Source: Comamonas odontotermitis (lineage in GTDB: Bacteria; Pseudomonadota; Gammaproteobacteria; Burkholderiales; Burkholderiaceae_C). From it: a DNA stretch of 64,000 bases. Positions 45,787 to 55,072 of this stretch are shown piece after piece; position 1 is the first letter of the stretch, and each line of letters starts with the position of its first letter. A program made the position numbers and the translations under genes. The DNA lies in NCBI RefSeq assembly GCF_020080045.1, contig NZ_CP083451.1, forward strand, positions 1,674,001-1,738,000, given 5' to 3'. The notes below the pieces were generated by a model. It was not told the origin of the DNA, ran no database searches, and worked only from the letters and a program-made list of their open reading frames with translations.

Positions 45787-47007
45787 TCAAGGCTGAACCA
45801 GATTCAATTGATGGATGCCGATGGCACTGGCCGCTTCAACCAGGTCCTTGCTCTGCTGGGTCAGGCTGTCGATCGTGACCTGAATTTTGCTGCGTGCTTC
45901 GGGGTTGCGTTCGCCCTGAATCGCCTGGTCAAAGGGAGCAGGAACCGCCTCTGCAGCCTTGACCGAAGCGCTGATCTGCTGGCCGGTCTTGGCGGCCAGT
46001 TCCGCATTGCGCGTGGCTACCAACTGTTGCAGGCTGGGGCCCTGAAGCAGGGTTCCATCCAAGCGCTTGTACTCACCCAGCCACACGTTTTTGATGCCCA
46101 AAGCGTTGGTGACGGCGTCCCGGTGGGTGTTGTCCGAAAAGCATGAGTGCTCGTCTTCCTGATCGCGACTGGCAAGCGCCACTTCGAGCCGCTCACCTGC
46201 GAGTTCGCCGCGCGAGAGCGATCCAAGGCCTACCAAAATCTTGCGCAGCGACTCCTGCCCACCTTTTTCAAACCGGCTGCGGTAGTTGTTCTTGGAGCCC
46301 GTCTGCCACTGGCGGGCAACCGCCTGCAGGTCATCGATGAGCAGGCTGGTGATCGTCTGCAGGTACAGACGGCGTCGTTCGGCGTTGGGTTTCTTGCCGG
46401 TAACGAAATCGGTGTAGGGGCGGTCGCCCGGACCGTCGGCGCTCAGGTCCTGGCCCCAGAGCATGAATTCGATGGCGTGCCAGCCCGTGGCGATATTCTC
46501 CTCGCCATCACGTTCGTTGAGCGCCGACAGGTTTTTCTTGGTGATCGCAATTTTGGGATTGTTGATGAGGCCCGCCTTGGCATTGCCTTCGACGTAGTCG
46601 ACATAGGACTCATCCATGGGCCAGGCGTTGATGCGCCCTTCGGGACCATTGTCGTCGTCGATCGGTCCGCCATAGAAGCGAAAGGCTTCGGATTGACCGT
46701 AATATTCGCGCGCTCCAAGCCAGGCCTTGCGAGCTTCTTGCAAACCGGCCTCCGAGGGCTTGGCCAGGAACTGCGCAATCACCTTCTGCATGGCCTTGGC
46801 CGAGGTGATGCTGTCCTCATAGTTGGCAGACACCAGGGCTGCGTAGTGCTTCACCACATCCTCCGGTTTGACACTGGCGGCGGCAACGAGGACGTTGGCG
46901 TGCGCGGAGCCCTGTACGTCTGAAGAAACGGTCGAAGCTGCATGAACGGTGTTTCCCACAGTGATGACACTCAGGGAAAGAAGGCTTGCGGTGAGGAGCT
47001 TTTGCAT
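45787..47007 (-). CDS. Imelysin-family iron-regulated periplasmic protein
   Basis: 406 aa with a signal peptide (MQKLLTASLLSLSVITVGNT, cleaved near residue 23). The canonical GxHxxE motif is present as GWHAIEFMLWGQDL around residue 180, and the C-terminal RxxW-type helices are conserved. The IrpA/imelysin proteins of this type are induced in iron limitation and probably bind iron. Follows the TonB receptor gene by about 100 bp. Confidence 0.9.
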   Translation of the reverse strand: MQKLLTASLLSLSVITVGNTVHAASTVSSDVQGSAHANVLVAAASVKPEDVVKHYAALVSANYEDSITSAKAMQKVIAQFLAKPSEAGLQEARKAWLGAREYYGQSEAFRFYGGPIDDDNGPEGRINAWPMDESYVDYVEGNAKAGLINNPKIAITKKNLSALNERDGEENIATGWHAIEFMLWGQDLSADGPGDRPYTDFVTGKKPNAERRRLYLQTITSLLIDDLQAVARQWQTGSKNNYRSRFEKGGQESLRKILVGLGSLSRGELAGERLEVALASRDQEDEHSCFSDNTHRDAVTNALGIKNVWLGEYKRLDGTLLQGPSLQQLVATRNAELAAKTGQQISASVKAAEAVPAPFDQAIQGERNPEARSKIQVTIDSLTQQSKDLVEAASAIGIHQLNLVQP

Positions 47008-47055
47008 GGCTGGAAAAAATGGTTTGGATGGCAGTTGCGGATCAGAAAGTGCGGG

Positions 47056-47080
47056 CCACGGAGCCCTGAGGGCACCGTGG
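47056..47080. promoter_or_regulatory. Strong intercistronic hairpin
   Basis: CCACGG-A-GCCC-TGA-GGGC-A-CCGTGG: a 25-nt stem with a single symmetric mismatch, between the TonB receptor and imelysin genes. No T-run. Possibly a transcript-processing or stabilising structure that sets different levels of the two products. Confidence 0.4.
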
Positions 47081-47105
47081 TCTGGTCACCTTCAGTGCGT
47101 ATTTT

Positions 47106-49256
47106 TTAGAACGACACGGTGGCCGACAGCTTGAAGGTGCGTGGCGCACCCGGCATGACAAAGCCATCGCCAAAGATGCCGATCCAGTACTTTTTGTCGG
47201 TCACGTTCTCCACGCTGGCATTGAATCGCACTGGTGTGTTGCCAAACTTGGTGGCGTAGCTGGTGTTCAGGTCAAAGCGATTCCACGATGGCACCCGCAG
47301 CTTGTTGCCCGAATCAGACCATTGCGATCCGGTGTAGATCATCCTTCCGCCGACCTTGAGGCCTTGTACCGGAGTTTGCCAATCCAGGCCGATGCGGGCA
47401 CGCCACTCGGGGGTGCCGTAGGTGTCGCGGCCGGTATTGCGCTGCTCTGATTTGATATGGGTGATGCCACCCAGCAGTGCCAGCTCCTTGGTCAGGTTGC
47501 CGTAGGTGCTCCATTCCAGGCCTCTGAGGCGTTGCTCGCCGTCGCCGGTCAGCGTGGGTAGGGTACCGCCGCTATTGACGCTGATGAATGATGGACGCTT
47601 GATCTCGTAGGCGCTGATGGTGTGGGTCAGCTCGCCCGTCTGCAGTTTCACGCCCAGCTCGATCTGTTTGGTGACCTTGGGAGCCAGGGCCTGGCCTTCA
47701 TTGGCGTAGCCCAGACCCACAACCTGGCCCGGCTCCAGACCTTCCGTGTAGTTGCCAAAGAGCGATACTTTGTCGCCCCAGGGTTGCAGTACGCCGGCAA
47801 TCATGGGCGAGAAGCGGCTTTCGCTGTAGTTGGAGTAGGGCATCTTCACGGTCTGGTGGCGCCCGCCGATGGTCAGCAGCACGGTGTCTCCGGCAAATCC
47901 CATGGTGTCGGCAACGGCCAGCGAACGGAAGTTGTTCTTCGTGGCCACGCGCGCAGATCCGTAACCAGTCCACTCCGGAGCCGGTGGGAATACGGGCGTG
48001 ACCGGGTCGTACATGTTGGTGGTGTAGCAGTAGTTGCAGGCGTTGTTGTTGGTGCCCTCGGTGATCCGCAGCACATTGGCGGAGAGTTGCAGCCTGTGCT
48101 TGATGCTGCCCGTATCGAACTTGCCGATCACTCCGGCCTCGGCGGTACGGCGCTGAGAGCGGGTGTCCACGTTGTAGATGGCACCGCGTGTGGTTCCGTC
48201 TGCACCGGTGACAAAGGCGCGGGTGCCGAACATCAGACCCTGGCCCTCGGAGCTGGAGCCGCCTGCGGCCGCATAGCCTTGCCAGTTCTGATTGAAGTCG
48301 AACTCGGCGCGGGCCAGCACGCCGCTGTTGTCATACTTGCCATGGGTGCCCCGGAACATGTTGGTGTCGCCCTTGGGCGGATCCAGCAGGCGACCTACGC
48401 CGGGAATGGCTGATGTCCCCAGAAAATTGAACATGCCGGGGCTGCCGTTGTCGATCGTGTTGACGCTGTTGTACAGATCCAGCGAGAAGCGGGCATTGTC
48501 TCCCAGGTAGTCCAGCGCCAGTGCGCCGACTTGGCGCTTCTGGCTTTCGTCCTTGGCACCCATCTCGCCATCGCCATAGACGCCGTTGAAGCGCAGACCC
48601 AGGCGCTTTTCGTCGCCAAAGCGCTTGCCCACGTCGGCGTGCGCCTGGAAATAGGAGTGCGAGCCATAGGTGACAGTCAGGTCGGCAATGGGCTGCGCCA
48701 GCGCGCGCTTGGTCACCATGTTGACCGTACCGGCCACACTGGACGCTGGGGGCATGCCCGAGAGCAGAACATTGGGGCCGCGCAGCACTTCGATGCGCTC
48801 GAACATTTCGACCGGCACCGAGTTGGCTGGTGCAATGCCATACAGGCCATTGGTGGCGATGTCGATGGCTCCCATGTCCAGGCCACGCAGATTGAAGTTC
48901 TGCAGCATGTGGTTCTTGTTGGTGGTGAAGACGACGGCAGACTCGTTCTCCAGCACATCCTGCAAGGTCAGCGCCGACCAGTCCTCGGCCAACTCGCGCG
49001 TGTAAGCGTTGACATGCACGGGCGCTTCCATGATGGATGTGGCGCCCAGGATGCCCAGACGTGCACCCGACGCCGCCTTGTTGCCTGGCGCGCGATTGGG
49101 TAGATCTTCGCGCTCGTACTTGCTGCGCACCGTTACGGTAGGCAATGCAGCTTCATTCTGCGTGGAGGCGGTTTGAGCGAGCGTGTTGGTGCCGGCGGCG
49201 GTCAGGGCCAGCGCAATCGGGGTGAGTCGCAGTCGGCGTCGGATATTGGCGTTCAT
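47106..49256 (-). CDS. TonB-dependent siderophore receptor
   Basis: 716-aa outer-membrane receptor. Signal peptide to about residue 27, plug domain (about 55-165, with LRGLDMGAIDIATNGLYGI and GPNVLLSGMPP), and a C-terminal beta-barrel ending in FKLSATVSF with terminal aromatic Phe. Belongs to the FiuA/ferrichrome- and hydroxamate-type group by overall pattern. Followed by imelysin and preceded by PepSY reductase genes, all in the Fur-boxed operon. Ligand unknown. Confidence 0.92.
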   Translation of the reverse strand: MNANIRRRLRLTPIALALTAAGTNTLAQTASTQNEAALPTVTVRSKYEREDLPNRAPGNKAASGARLGILGATSIMEAPVHVNAYTRELAEDWSALTLQDVLENESAVVFTTNKNHMLQNFNLRGLDMGAIDIATNGLYGIAPANSVPVEMFERIEVLRGPNVLLSGMPPASSVAGTVNMVTKRALAQPIADLTVTYGSHSYFQAHADVGKRFGDEKRLGLRFNGVYGDGEMGAKDESQKRQVGALALDYLGDNARFSLDLYNSVNTIDNGSPGMFNFLGTSAIPGVGRLLDPPKGDTNMFRGTHGKYDNSGVLARAEFDFNQNWQGYAAAGGSSSEGQGLMFGTRAFVTGADGTTRGAIYNVDTRSQRRTAEAGVIGKFDTGSIKHRLQLSANVLRITEGTNNNACNYCYTTNMYDPVTPVFPPAPEWTGYGSARVATKNNFRSLAVADTMGFAGDTVLLTIGGRHQTVKMPYSNYSESRFSPMIAGVLQPWGDKVSLFGNYTEGLEPGQVVGLGYANEGQALAPKVTKQIELGVKLQTGELTHTISAYEIKRPSFISVNSGGTLPTLTGDGEQRLRGLEWSTYGNLTKELALLGGITHIKSEQRNTGRDTYGTPEWRARIGLDWQTPVQGLKVGGRMIYTGSQWSDSGNKLRVPSWNRFDLNTSYATKFGNTPVRFNASVENVTDKKYWIGIFGDGFVMPGAPRTFKLSATVSF

Positions 49257-49339
49257 GGAAGGTGCTTTCTATCAATAAATCGATTGAGATTTGAGAATGG
49301 GTTTCAATGAATTCGTACGCCTGAGTGACAACGCTGCCA

Positions 49340-50842
49340 TCACCGCTGTCTCCAGGCCAGCCAGCCAAAGAACAGTGCCAGCACCATGCAGGTTGCACCC
49401 AGCAGCACGCCATCCGGGCCCGGGCTCAGCGCCACGGCAAGGGGTACCAACGCATTGCACAGCGCCGTGAACCACAGCAGGCTACGTGCTGCACGCTCGG
49501 TTCCGCGCCAGATTGCCCAGGTAATGCAAGCCATAAAGACCGCGTAGAACACGCTTTGGTGCAATACGTTCAGATCGGCCAGGCGGGGCGCAAACCAATG
49601 GGCGAGTACCAAGGTGGCTGGCAACGCAGCGGCACAACCCAGGCAGACGCCCTGTGTGAGGGCAGAGACAATGCGCACGTGACGCGGACGCTCTATGGCG
49701 CCTCCGTCTTGCGGTCGCCGTGCACGCTTGGTGCGCGTCTCGATCCACAGGAGGTTGCCGGTGTAGAAAAGCAGTGCGCCCGACAGACCCAGCAGCAGGT
49801 ACAGCACACGCACCGTGTCGCCGCCATAGCTGCCAAAGTGCAGTGAAAACAGGCTGCTGAGCAGCGCGGTGGAGACGGCGCCGCTGGCTCCCGGCAGGTA
49901 GTTGCGGTCATAGATTTCGCCGTTGCCCAGATTCACGAAAGCGAGGCCGTAGCGCGAGGCGCGCTGAAAGTTGCGCTCGTCACTGCCGCCAACCACTGCG
50001 ACCGTCCCTGTCGGCTGCATGACATAGTCCAGCGCAAGAGGCCGGAAATCCGGAACCTGTTGCTGCACGCGGTGCCTGATCTCGCTGGGCGGCAGCCAGT
50101 CGGTACGAACCACCTTGGGCGGCGCAACGCTGTCGCGCGCCACGGTGGGGCGCAGGCCATCCTGGTAAATGAACTTGTCCTGCGCCAGATACACCATGTC
50201 GTGCAGGCCGAACACAGCCGCGCTCAGCGCGATCACCAAATGGAATGGCAGGCTGGCGACACCCAGCAGGTTGTGAACGTCCAGCCACATGCGTTTGAGG
50301 TTGGCGCCCAGACGCAGGTAGAAAAGATCCTTGACCAGTGAGGGCAGCAGCACCACGACGCCTGACACCAGCGCCAGGGCATAGGCAAGGGAGACGAGAC
50401 CAATCAACGGCTCGGCCACCTCAAGGGGAATGGGCAGGCCGCCCTTGCGGTGCAGGTAGTCCACGAAATTACCGCTGGTGTCGTCATCCCGCGGCATGCT
50501 GTCCATACGCAGGAGTTGACCATCCGTGCCGAGCTGCCACCAGACCGGGTCCTCACCGCGCACCATGTGCGCCAGCGCGGGTTGGGCATTGTCGGCGCCA
50601 GGCCAGCGCAAACGCACGCGCCCCTTGATGCCGGGGTTGGCATCCAGAAAGGCCTTGGCCAGTGCATCGCCGTCGTTGCTGATGGCGCTGGAGGCCGGTG
50701 CGGGAGGCTGCGTCCAGCGGGTGATTTCGGCTTCCAGCATCGAGAAAGCGCCTGCATAGAAGGCCACATACAGCACCAATCCGCAGAGAATTCCGACCCA
50801 GGTGTGAACAGCCAGGTAGTCCTTGACAGTCTGCGCCTTCAT
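49340..50842 (-). CDS. PepSY-associated membrane reductase
   Basis: 500 aa from MKAQTVKDYLAVHTWVG (50842). PepSY-TM protein with several membrane helices: helix I near residues 16-36 starts with conserved HTW, a large periplasmic PepSY region follows, and two to four C-terminal helices close it. The PiuB/FsrB group is thought to transfer electrons to ferric siderophores. Coupled to DUF3649 by ATGA overlap. The 'ferric-siderophore reductase' role is family inference. Confidence 0.85.
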   Translation of the reverse strand: MKAQTVKDYLAVHTWVGILCGLVLYVAFYAGAFSMLEAEITRWTQPPAPASSAISNDGDALAKAFLDANPGIKGRVRLRWPGADNAQPALAHMVRGEDPVWWQLGTDGQLLRMDSMPRDDDTSGNFVDYLHRKGGLPIPLEVAEPLIGLVSLAYALALVSGVVVLLPSLVKDLFYLRLGANLKRMWLDVHNLLGVASLPFHLVIALSAAVFGLHDMVYLAQDKFIYQDGLRPTVARDSVAPPKVVRTDWLPPSEIRHRVQQQVPDFRPLALDYVMQPTGTVAVVGGSDERNFQRASRYGLAFVNLGNGEIYDRNYLPGASGAVSTALLSSLFSLHFGSYGGDTVRVLYLLLGLSGALLFYTGNLLWIETRTKRARRPQDGGAIERPRHVRIVSALTQGVCLGCAAALPATLVLAHWFAPRLADLNVLHQSVFYAVFMACITWAIWRGTERAARSLLWFTALCNALVPLAVALSPGPDGVLLGATCMVLALFFGWLAWRQR

Positions 50843-51129
50843 TGCAGCACCTTCCAGGCTGCAAAGGCTGCAGCGTTGGCCAACAGGAACGCTGTCGTGC
50901 ATTGCCTGCGGCTCTGGGCCAGAAAGGCCACGCATGGTGCAACGGCCCACAGCAACACCGCCAACCACATGGCAATCTGGTCGCGTACGGGTACGAAAGC
51001 GGGCAGCAAGCCGCCATACATCAGCAGCCAACTGAGCCACAGCGCCAGTGGAAATCCCAGCAGGAAGCCTGTCAGCCCCTTGAACAGCAGATGGCGCGGG
51101 ATGGGCGCAGCTTGGTCGGTGCGACTCAT
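50839..51129 (-). CDS. DUF3649-type small membrane protein
   Basis: 96 aa from MSRTDQAAPIP (51129), three hydrophobic helices. Overlaps both neighbours by ATGA. The trio DUF3325-DUF3649-PepSY recurs with TonB receptors; a second copy set is at 59.9-62.2 kb. The assignment rests on size, membrane pattern and position. Confidence 0.7.
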   Translation of the reverse strand: MSRTDQAAPIPRHLLFKGLTGFLLGFPLALWLSWLLMYGGLLPAFVPVRDQIAMWLAVLLWAVAPCVAFLAQSRRQCTTAFLLANAAAFAAWKVLQ

Positions 51130-51386
51130 CGGGCGCCTTTCTTCGCCTGGCGACGTGTTGCTTGCCAGTAGCTCAGGCAGGGCAGGATCAGGATCATCAC
51201 GGACAGCGCCAGCGCAATGGAGACGGCCAACCCGAGCCCGGAGGCATGCACCAGCCATACCGCCAGCATGGCCGCCAATGAACCCAGCAGAGTGCCCGGC
51301 CAGCCGCGTAGCGGGCCATCAACGCGATGTGTGGCACAAAGAAAAAGCCAGCCGCATACCGCAGCCAGCACAATACCAATCCACAT
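51126..51386 (-). CDS. DUF3325-type small membrane protein
   Basis: 86 aa with about three membrane helices; the hydrophobic core is obvious, and the C-terminus ends in the basic tail RRQAKKGAR. First gene of the iron operon; its ATG lies only 10 bp from the Fur box. Family call by size, membrane pattern and position in the DUF3325-DUF3649-PepSY trio. Confidence 0.7.
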   Translation of the reverse strand: MWIGIVLAAVCGWLFLCATHRVDGPLRGWPGTLLGSLAAMLAVWLVHASGLGLAVSIALALSVMILILPCLSYWQATRRQAKKGAR

Positions 51387-51396
51387 GAATAGAATT

Positions 51397-51415
51397 AATA
51401 ATGAGAATAATTATC
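51397..51415 (-). promoter_or_regulatory. Fur box of the minus-strand siderophore operon
   Basis: AATAATGAGAATAATTATC matches the Fur consensus at 16 of 19 positions. It lies directly before the DUF3325 start and would control the eight-gene run down to 41.9 kb. Confidence 0.8.
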
Positions 51416-51752
51416 AATTATATTATCAATGAAAAGATGAGGAACCCGTCCGGCCACGCGATGTTGCTTAAATCCATCTTTCGCAGAAGCACGCCGCTGG
51501 CTTCCGGCTGTTTCAGGAGCAGCTGGCCCATTGCGCCCCGGTTGTATTCCGCATGCAGTCCGGCGGCCGCGGCAGATTGGGCCGGTGTGTATACGGTCTG
51601 GAGTCGAAGGTGACTGTAGAAACCACTCTGCGGCGAGGTGTCGGTACTGGAATGTGGTTCCTGCGGAGACGTTCATGCGCGAGATGGGACTACATCGCGC
51701 CAAACGCATGCGGTTCACACTTGGAGTCAAGACAGAACGCAGGAGCCAAGCC
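51416..51752. other. Intergenic region without gene
   Basis: Between the Fur box and a small Pro-rich gene. Frames here run into the small gene without start signals; I see no independent gene. Confidence 0.5.
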
Positions 51753-51965
51753 ATGATTCAGTCCCCAGACCCGATTCTTCCCGAGAACCCAGATCTCCCC
51801 AATCAGCCCACGCCGGTGCCTCAGAAACCGAACGAGCAGAATCCGCACGTCCCGCCGCCTCTGCATCCGTATCCGGGAAGCCCTGACCACCCTAGCCCGG
51901 GGCATGCCCCGGGTGAAAAGGAACCGCAGGCACCTCAGCCGCTCGGGGACAACTCCTATCGCTGA
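51753..51965 (+). CDS. Small proline-rich protein
   Basis: 70 aa with about one third Pro, plus Asn, His and Glu (PDPILPENPDLPNQPTPVPQ). The AGGAG site 7 bp before the ATG at 51753 makes translation likely. Disordered, no signal peptide. Similar small Pro-rich proteins are common in these bacteria, without known function. Confidence 0.6.
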   Translation: MIQSPDPILPENPDLPNQPTPVPQKPNEQNPHVPPPLHPYPGSPDHPSPGHAPGEKEPQAPQPLGDNSYR

Positions 51966-52058
51966 TGGCCGAGGTGCCCTGGGGAAACCTTGCCAGATGA
52001 AATGTACGCGGATTGCCCGAGCCCGCGTTCAGACCTCGGCAGCGGAGGGGGAGATTTT

Positions 52059-53000
52059 CTAAGGATGCTCTACAGAACGCTGCGCCAACCGCTCCCGCTG
52101 CTCTGCCAGGAAATCCATCAGCACCCGGATCTTGGCGGGCATCTGCGCGCGCGAGGGCACGTACAGATAGAAGCCAGGAAATGGTAGACACCAGGCACTG
52201 AGAACCCGTATCAGTGAGCCATCCGCCAGGTGCCTGCGCACGCACAGGTCGATGTGCTGCACCAGCCCCACGCCCTGCAGTGCAGCCTGCAGCATGCTGT
52301 CGTCGTCATTGAATACGGCGTTGCCCTGCGGCTCGAAAACCACGGTGCGCCTTTCTTCATTGGGAGAGGTAAACGACCAGCGGTCGATGGTGCCACTAGA
52401 GGTAAAGCGGTAGGCCAGGCAGTTGTGTTTCACCAGGTCTGCGGGTGTCTCGGGCGCGGCGTGCCGCTGAAAGTAAGCCGGAGAGCCCACGATGGCCATT
52501 TCAAGTGGGGGAGTGATGGGCACTGCCACCATGTGTTCATCCAGGCTCTCGCCCAGGCGAATGCCTGCATCCAGCCCTTCTGCCACGATGTTGGAAAACC
52601 CATCGTCCATCGCCAATTCGAGCCGCAGTTTTGGGTAGCGCGCCAGGAACGTACCCATATGCGGCTCGATCAGCAATCGCGCCGCGACGCGCGAGGTGTT
52701 CATGCGGATAAGGCCCGAGGGCTCGGCATGTGTCTCGCCCAATTCGGACACCGCCCGCTCGACGGCAGTCAGTGCAGGCGCAAGAACATCTAGCAGCCGC
52801 TGTCCTTCTTCGGTCAGCGACATGTCCCGCGTTGTGCGGTTGAGCAGTCGTACGTTCAACTGCCGCTCCAGGGCCTTGAGTTGCTGAGACAGCGCCCCGC
52901 GCGTCACCTCCATCTCTGCAGCAGCCTTGGTGAAACTGCGATGGCGGGCGATGTGCGCAAACCAGGTCAGGGAGAACACAAGAGAAGGTTCAATGGGCAT
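52059..53000 (-). CDS. LysR-family transcriptional regulator
   Basis: 313 aa. N-terminal HTH (SFTKAAAEMEVTRGALSQQL, residues 22-41) and the typical RLLNRTTRDMSLTEEGQRLL, then an effector domain. Divergent from two alpha/beta hydrolase genes, which it probably regulates. The classical LysR T-N11-A site is not clear in the intergenic sequence, which is AT-rich near 53.0 kb. Confidence 0.9.
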   Translation of the reverse strand: MPIEPSLVFSLTWFAHIARHRSFTKAAAEMEVTRGALSQQLKALERQLNVRLLNRTTRDMSLTEEGQRLLDVLAPALTAVERAVSELGETHAEPSGLIRMNTSRVAARLLIEPHMGTFLARYPKLRLELAMDDGFSNIVAEGLDAGIRLGESLDEHMVAVPITPPLEMAIVGSPAYFQRHAAPETPADLVKHNCLAYRFTSSGTIDRWSFTSPNEERRTVVFEPQGNAVFNDDDSMLQAALQGVGLVQHIDLCVRRHLADGSLIRVLSAWCLPFPGFYLYVPSRAQMPAKIRVLMDFLAEQRERLAQRSVEHP

Positions 53001-53122
53001 TTGTTTAGTTTAACTAATCACTCATATCTTTGAAAGCCTATTTATCAAATCAAATTGCATACCTACCATTTCAACCAACGCTTCATCTTTCATCACATTT
53101 GTGTTTGCCACCGGAGAATTGC

Positions 53123-54052
53123 ATGCCAGTCTCAGCTTCCAAGGTCACCTTCAAGAATCTCAATGGCCAAGGTGTCATGATGGCCGCAGCCATCCACTTT
53201 CCCACTGGTTTCGATGAGGCCTTGAAGTACCCTGCAGTCGTCGTCTCGCACCCGGGCGGTGGGGTAAAGGAGCAGACCGCTGGTCTATATGCTCGCAAGC
53301 TGGCCGAGAGCGGCAGCTTCATCACCATCGCTTACGATGCCTCGTACCAAGGCGAGAGCACCGGCCTGCCGCGCCAGTTGGAGAACCCCTCCATCCGCAC
53401 CGAAGACGTCAGTGCCGTTATCGACTACCTGACCGCCTTGCCTTATGTGGATGCAGAGCGCATCGGTGCCATGGGAATCTGCGCCGGCGCCGGCTACAGC
53501 GCCAATGCCGCCATCAACGATCGCCGCGTCAAGGCGCTGGGCACGGTCAGTGCCGTGAACATCGGCCAGATGTTCCGCAACGGCTGGGAAAACACCATCA
53601 AGGATGCCGACGCCGTGGGCTACATCGACTTCGGCTCCCAGGCGCGCACGGCCGACGCCAGCAAGGCTGAGCTAGCCACCTTGCCATTGGCTCCGATGCG
53701 TGAGGAAGATGCACCCAACGCCGAGCTGCGCGAGGCCTGGGAGTACTACCACACATCGCGCTGCGAACACCCCAACGCTCCTGGCTTCATGACTGCGCGC
53801 AGCCTGACGCAAATCATCACCTACGACGCTTACAGCAAGGCCGAGGCCTTCCTGACCCAGCCATTGCTGACGATCGCCGGCAGCGTGGCCGGTAGCAAGT
53901 GGATGAGCGACGACTTGCTGGCTCGCGCGGCCAGCCAGGACAAGCAGATGTATATCGTCGAAGGGGCAAACCATATGTCGTTGTATGACGTGCCCAGGTA
54001 CGTGGACGAGGCTGTGTCCCAACTGGTCCCGTTTTTCCAGGCTAGGCTGTAA
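53123..54052 (+). CDS. Alpha/beta hydrolase (dienelactone hydrolase-like)
   Basis: 309 aa from MPVSASKVTF (53123; GGAGAA site). The oxyanion segment VVVSHPGGG and the nucleophile elbow GICAGAGYS, which has Cys at the nucleophile position in place of the usual Ser (G-x-C-x-G), resemble dienelactone-hydrolase-type enzymes and YcjY. A C-terminal His is seen in GANHMSLYD. Substrate unknown. First of a pair of paralogues divergent from LysR. Confidence 0.85.
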   Translation: MPVSASKVTFKNLNGQGVMMAAAIHFPTGFDEALKYPAVVVSHPGGGVKEQTAGLYARKLAESGSFITIAYDASYQGESTGLPRQLENPSIRTEDVSAVIDYLTALPYVDAERIGAMGICAGAGYSANAAINDRRVKALGTVSAVNIGQMFRNGWENTIKDADAVGYIDFGSQARTADASKAELATLPLAPMREEDAPNAELREAWEYYHTSRCEHPNAPGFMTARSLTQIITYDAYSKAEAFLTQPLLTIAGSVAGSKWMSDDLLARAASQDKQMYIVEGANHMSLYDVPRYVDEAVSQLVPFFQARL

Positions 54053-54122
54053 AGCCATTGAAGCCGTGTTGCCAGCGCAGTAGAGATCGGTGCTGGCGCC
54101 CTCAACCTTCATGAGTTGCACT

Positions 54123-55061
54123 ATGAACAACAGTTTCACCATCCAGACCGTCCGTTATCCCAATCTGGGCTGGGACATCGCCGCTGACCTCTATCTGCCG
54201 GCAGGCTTCGATCAAACCAAGAAGTACCCGGCCATCGTCAGCACCCACCCGATTGGCAGTTGCAAGGAGCAGACGGCCGGAAATATCTACGCCAAGGGCC
54301 TGGCAGAAGCGGGTTTCGTGGTTCTTGTGCACGATGCAAGTTTCCAGGGAGCCAGCGGCGGGATGCCTCGCTTCATCGAAGACCCTTCTATTCGCGTCTC
54401 CGACATCCGCTTCGCGGTGGACTACCTGCAGTCGCAGCCCTTTGTGGATGCCGACCGTATCGGCGCCATTGGCGTATGCGGCGGTGGTGCCTACACTGTG
54501 CATGCGGCCATTACCGACCATCGCATCAAGGCCTTGGTCTCCATCACCGGCGTGAACTATGGCCGCCTGATCCGCGAAGGCTTTGCCCAGTTCAAGCCCC
54601 GTGAACTTGCCGCTGGCATCGCGCAGATGCGCATGGCCCAGGCCCAGGGCGGTCCGCGCGATGCAGCCAATCTGCTTCCCGAATCGGTTGAGGCCGCTCG
54701 AGAGGCGGGCATTACCGACATTGACGTGCTGGAAGCCACCGAGTATTACAAGACTGCGCGCGGCCAGCAGCCGAACGGCGCCACCAGCCAGTTAATGTCG
54801 TTCAGCGGCGCTGCCATGGGCTGGGACGCATTCTTACACGCAGAGGTACTGCTGACCCAGCCGCTGATGGTGGTGATCGGTGACAAGCCCGGCGGCTTCG
54901 GCGCCTATCGCGACGGCTGGGAGATCTACAGCCGTGCCGCTTCGGCCAACAAGCGCATCGTCGTCGCCGAGGGCTGGTCGCACTATGACCTGTACGACAA
55001 GCCCGAGCCAGTCGCGATTGCCATGGCTCAGGTGGTTCCGTTCTTCCAGGACAACCTGTAA
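54123..55061 (+). CDS. Alpha/beta hydrolase (dienelactone hydrolase-like), paralogue
   Basis: 312 aa from ATG 54123. The same layout as the preceding protein: STHPIGSCKEQTAG, nucleophile elbow GVCGGGAYT with Cys, and catalytic His in GWSHYDLYDK. Sequence similarity along the whole length shows tandem duplication with strong divergence. It follows the first copy by 70 bp and is probably co-transcribed. Confidence 0.85.
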   Translation: MNNSFTIQTVRYPNLGWDIAADLYLPAGFDQTKKYPAIVSTHPIGSCKEQTAGNIYAKGLAEAGFVVLVHDASFQGASGGMPRFIEDPSIRVSDIRFAVDYLQSQPFVDADRIGAIGVCGGGAYTVHAAITDHRIKALVSITGVNYGRLIREGFAQFKPRELAAGIAQMRMAQAQGGPRDAANLLPESVEAAREAGITDIDVLEATEYYKTARGQQPNGATSQLMSFSGAAMGWDAFLHAEVLLTQPLMVVIGDKPGGFGAYRDGWEIYSRAASANKRIVVAEGWSHYDLYDKPEPVAIAMAQVVPFFQDNL

Positions 55062-55072
55062 ATCGCCACGGT

